DNA of 64,000 nt from Advenella alkanexedens (GTDB taxonomy: Bacteria > Pseudomonadota > Gammaproteobacteria > Burkholderiales > Burkholderiaceae_B). Each line of letters begins with the position of its first letter. The first letter of the stretch is position 1. The translations under genes were made by a program, and so were the position numbers. Below, piece by piece: positions 61,834 to 64,000 of this stretch. Where the stretch lies: assembly GCF_019132845.1 (NCBI RefSeq), contig NZ_JAHSPR010000005.1, positions 248,001 to 312,000 on the forward strand, written 5' to 3'. A model generated the notes under the pieces. The model searched no databases. It was not told the origin of the DNA and saw only the letters and a program-made list of their open reading frames with translations.

Positions 61834-63103
61834 GGCGCAATACCTCGGCAGGTTGCAAACGGGAGGCTCTCCAGCTTGGATATAGAGTAGCCAGTATGGA
61901 CAGCACCAGGGATGTCAGGCCCACCGCGGTAATATCGCTGACTTCAGGATGAGACGGCAATTGGCTGACAAAATAAATGCTGGGGTCCAGGAAATGAATA
62001 CCGAACAGGTTTTCAATAAACGGGATGATGACATCAATATTGTAGGCCACCACACAACCCAGGAAAACGCCCATAAAAGTGCCCACCACCCCAATCAAAG
62101 AACCCTGTACCAAAAATATCCGGGCCACTTCTGCCGGACTGGCACCCAGTGTTCTTAAAATCGCGATGTCCGATTGCTTGTCCTTGACCGCCATCACCAG
62201 TGAGGACAGCAGATTGAAGGCAGCCACGGCAATAATCAGGGCCAGAATCAGGAACATCATTCTTTTTTCCGTCTTGACCGCGGCAAACCAGGTCCGGTTA
62301 TCTTGCGTCCAGTCACGCGCAACAATACCCTGGGGCAAGCTGAACATTAATTGATTGGCCACTTCCGGGGCATCAAGCATATCATTGACTTTAAGCCTGA
62401 CACCGGCCAGGCCCATATTACGGAACAGTACGGCACCATCGCGGGCGGCAATAAAAGCCAGGCTGGAGTCATATTCATAATGACCGGAAGAAAATATGCC
62501 GGAAATCGTGAATTGCCGCATGCGCGGTGTAAAACCGGCCGGGTTGATGGAGCCCTGCGGAGACATCACCAGCAGGGTATCTCCCACATTAACACCCATC
62601 TGATTGGCCAGTGTCTGGCCAATCACCATATTGAACGTACCAGGCTGCAAGGAATCCAGGGAACCACGAATGATTTGATCGGGCAACTCGGACACCTTGC
62701 CTTCATTGGCCGGGTCAAGACCGCGAATTTCCACCCCTTTGAGCACATTGCCACGTGCCAGCATGCCTGAGGAGGCGACAAAAGCGGACGCGCCAACGAC
62801 TTCAGGGTTTTTTTCAGCCTCGCTGGCCAGGTTTTGCCAGTCTTCCAGGGCACTTACCGCATCAATTTGCGGGTTGAACAGTTGAATGTGTGGCAAAACC
62901 GACAACATGCGATCGCGTACATCCACCTGAAATCCGTTCATCACGGACATGACAATAATGAGAGCGGCAACCCCCAGCGCAATACCCGCCATCGAGCTGC
63001 CCGCAATAAAAGACACAAAGCGGTCGCGCTTTTTTCCGCGCCCTTTTGCTCTTGTCAATCCCGCATAACGGGAACCAATCCATAGTTCGTAAGGTATTTT
63101 CAC
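61826..63103 (-). CDS. lolC: Lipoprotein-releasing system membrane protein LolC/LolE
   Basis: Membrane subunit of the Lol exporter, 425 residues with four membrane segments: one at 38-60 after the RFVSFIAGSSMAGIALGVAA motif, a large periplasmic MacB-like domain (about 60-280), and three near 285-410 (FLILALIIAVAAFNLLSSLV; VGTFMGVFLGCVVA; VGLTSLVLSILATLYPSWRA). Many Burkholderiales have a single LolC/E (LolF-type) gene, as seen here. The start is GTG 63103 with a weak ribosome site. It is divergent from the phosphoglycerate-mutase-like gene (35 bp), and overlaps lolD. Confidence 0.92.
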   Translation of the reverse strand: MKIPYELWIGSRYAGLTRAKGRGKKRDRFVSFIAGSSMAGIALGVAALIIVMSVMNGFQVDVRDRMLSVLPHIQLFNPQIDAVSALEDWQNLASEAEKNPEVVGASAFVASSGMLARGNVLKGVEIRGLDPANEGKVSELPDQIIRGSLDSLQPGTFNMVIGQTLANQMGVNVGDTLLVMSPQGSINPAGFTPRMRQFTISGIFSSGHYEYDSSLAFIAARDGAVLFRNMGLAGVRLKVNDMLDAPEVANQLMFSLPQGIVARDWTQDNRTWFAAVKTEKRMMFLILALIIAVAAFNLLSSLVMAVKDKQSDIAILRTLGASPAEVARIFLVQGSLIGVVGTFMGVFLGCVVAYNIDVIIPFIENLFGIHFLDPSIYFVSQLPSHPEVSDITAVGLTSLVLSILATLYPSWRASRLQPAEVLRHD

Positions 63104-63138
63104 AAGCGTAAATGATTCACAAAGATTACAATTCCAAC

Positions 63139-64000
63139 ATGGATATTGTTATTTCAGGGATACTTCCCCACTCATCGATTGCTTCTGAACTGGCCAGGCA
63201 GGCGGCCAAAGCCGCGCCGAGCCTGTTTCAAAAACTGGAAAACAGCAAGGGTACCGTGCATTTGCTCGACCCCAACGAAACCGGCTGTACGCCTTTTGAA
63301 TACTGGCAACTGGAACAGCGCCAATTCACGCCTGTTGGGCAACAAAATCATGCTGCAGGACTTGGACCGCTTTATTCCACCCACTCACCCAACCGGGATC
63401 AACCCGTTTGGTTGCTGGAGCTGGCGCACATCGCGTTAGGCGCGTCCAATGCCTCTTTACTTACTGCCGATGATCTGGTCATATCGGAATCGGAAAGCTT
63501 AGCATTATTTGAAAGTGCACAGGTTGTTTTTTCCGAGAGCCCTTTCAAATTACTGCAACATGATACACACCGCTGGCTCATCGAGGTACCACCCGATATG
63601 GTTTTACCCTCCTTAAGCCCCAATGTCATTGCCAGCGGAACTCTTAATAACTGGTGGCCGCAAGATGCGCAAAGCCGCCTGTTACGCAAACTATTAAATG
63701 CGCTCCAGGTGGAATGGCATGAACATCCCGTAAACCAGGCCCGGCAACAAAAAGGCATGCCTCTCATTAATGGCGCCTGGGTCTTTGGCGGTGCCACGCC
63801 TTCACAACTGCAGGCGGCCCCTGTCTCAGAGCCGCCGCGCATCCTTCGGCAACTTGAAATCGCTCACCGCAAGCAGGATTGGGGCCAATGGCTGGCCATC
63901 CTGGGCAAACTTGAGCAAGATGTTTTCCGCTTCCCTGTCAATAAAAGCGACAGGCTGGTGCTAACCGGCTATGATCGACTGGTTGTCATCACACCGGGCC
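63139..64000 (+). CDS. Phosphoglycerate-mutase-like protein, N-terminal part (cut by window edge)
   Basis: An open frame from ATG 63139 runs without stop to the window end, 287 complete codons. The sequence (MDIVISGILPHSSIASELAR; later QARQQKGMPLINGAWVFGGA) matches the pattern of proteins labelled cofactor-independent phosphoglycerate mutase or 'regulatory protein' that lie just before recJ in many betaproteobacteria; the G-rich INxxWxxGG stretch is their best-known mark. True enzyme activity is unproven; the alkaline-phosphatase-like metal site of real iPGM was not identified in this part. Divergent from lolC with only 35 bp between. Confidence 0.75.
   Translation, partial: MDIVISGILPHSSIASELARQAAKAAPSLFQKLENSKGTVHLLDPNETGCTPFEYWQLEQRQFTPVGQQNHAAGLGPLYSTHSPNRDQPVWLLELAHIALGASNASLLTADDLVISESESLALFESAQVVFSESPFKLLQHDTHRWLIEVPPDMVLPSLSPNVIASGTLNNWWPQDAQSRLLRKLLNALQVEWHEHPVNQARQQKGMPLINGAWVFGGATPSQLQAAPVSEPPRILRQLEIAHRKQDWGQWLAILGKLEQDVFRFPVNKSDRLVLTGYDRLVVITPG

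Noticed and set aside
61369-61890. 173-codon open frame antisense to lolD
   Set aside because: Mirror frame of the ATPase motifs; no independent coding evidence.
1-64000. CRISPR arrays, insertion sequences, prophage genes, rRNA or tRNA
   Set aside because: Looked for by eye as regular repeats, transposase/integrase motifs and conserved RNA sequences; none were found.

Overview
The window looks like chromosomal DNA of a betaproteobacterium of the order Burkholderiales, most likely family Alcaligenaceae. The clues are the block order rph-rdgB-hemW beside yicC, the gmk-rpoZ-spoT run, the oxyR-recG pair, a Bug-family binding protein, an independent livHMGF cluster and a phosphoglycerate-mutase-like gene of the type usually found before recJ. 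Base composition is near 50-55% G+C by hand-counted samples, lower than Bordetella, so a lower-GC genus of the family (for example an Advenella-like organism) is a guess. No rRNA, tRNA, CRISPR array, insertion sequence or prophage gene was recognised.

Layout. 1-4.8 kb (+): end of a FixL/DctS-type sensor kinase, its FixJ-type regulator, folD, oligopeptidase prlC and a SCO1/SenC protein, followed by a glutathione transferase with a histidine-rich tail. 5.8-10.9 kb (-): livHMGF branched-chain amino acid permease, queuosine-precursor transporter yhhQ and proC. 11.2-15.4 kb (+): ugpBAEC glycerol-3-phosphate importer. 15.6-22.6 kb (-): a detached Liv-type binding protein, a Tat-exported PhoX-type phosphatase, oxyR, recG, ridA. 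22.8-26.4 kb (+): Fur-boxed ferric iron importer fbpABC. 26.4-33.3 kb (-): glnA-glnL-glnG with a sigma-54 promoter and three NtrC sites, then hemW, rdgB, rph. 33.5 kb (+): yicC.

34.6-46.7 kb is the accessory part, lying between yicC and gmk, which are normally close neighbours in related genomes. It holds a porin, a three-gene periplasmic molybdenum hydroxylase (Mo subunit, 2Fe-2S subunit, triheme cytochrome c, no FAD subunit), a Bug-family binding protein, an unrecognised 252-residue protein paired with an A+T-rich PLD-nuclease/helicase/DUF3427 gene, and a short-chain dehydrogenase. The helicase pair is the best candidate here for a little-described, possibly defensive, system.

46.8-64 kb returns to core genes: gmk-rpoZ-spoT (+), a YbbA-type ATPase (-) divergent from and overlapping tesA (+), ppiD (-), ugpQ and rlmJ (+), greB, rnm, a Fur-boxed alpha/beta hydrolase, comEC, tatD, lolD and lolC (-), and the start of a phosphoglycerate-mutase-like gene that runs off the right edge.

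Functional links: phosphate and glycerophosphodiester use (ugpBAEC, PhoX-type phosphatase, ugpQ), nitrogen control (glnALG with its own sites), iron control (two Fur boxes), and the stringent-response block. Several starts were moved to internal ATG/GTG codons because a clear ribosome binding site sits in front of them; these are stated in the entries.
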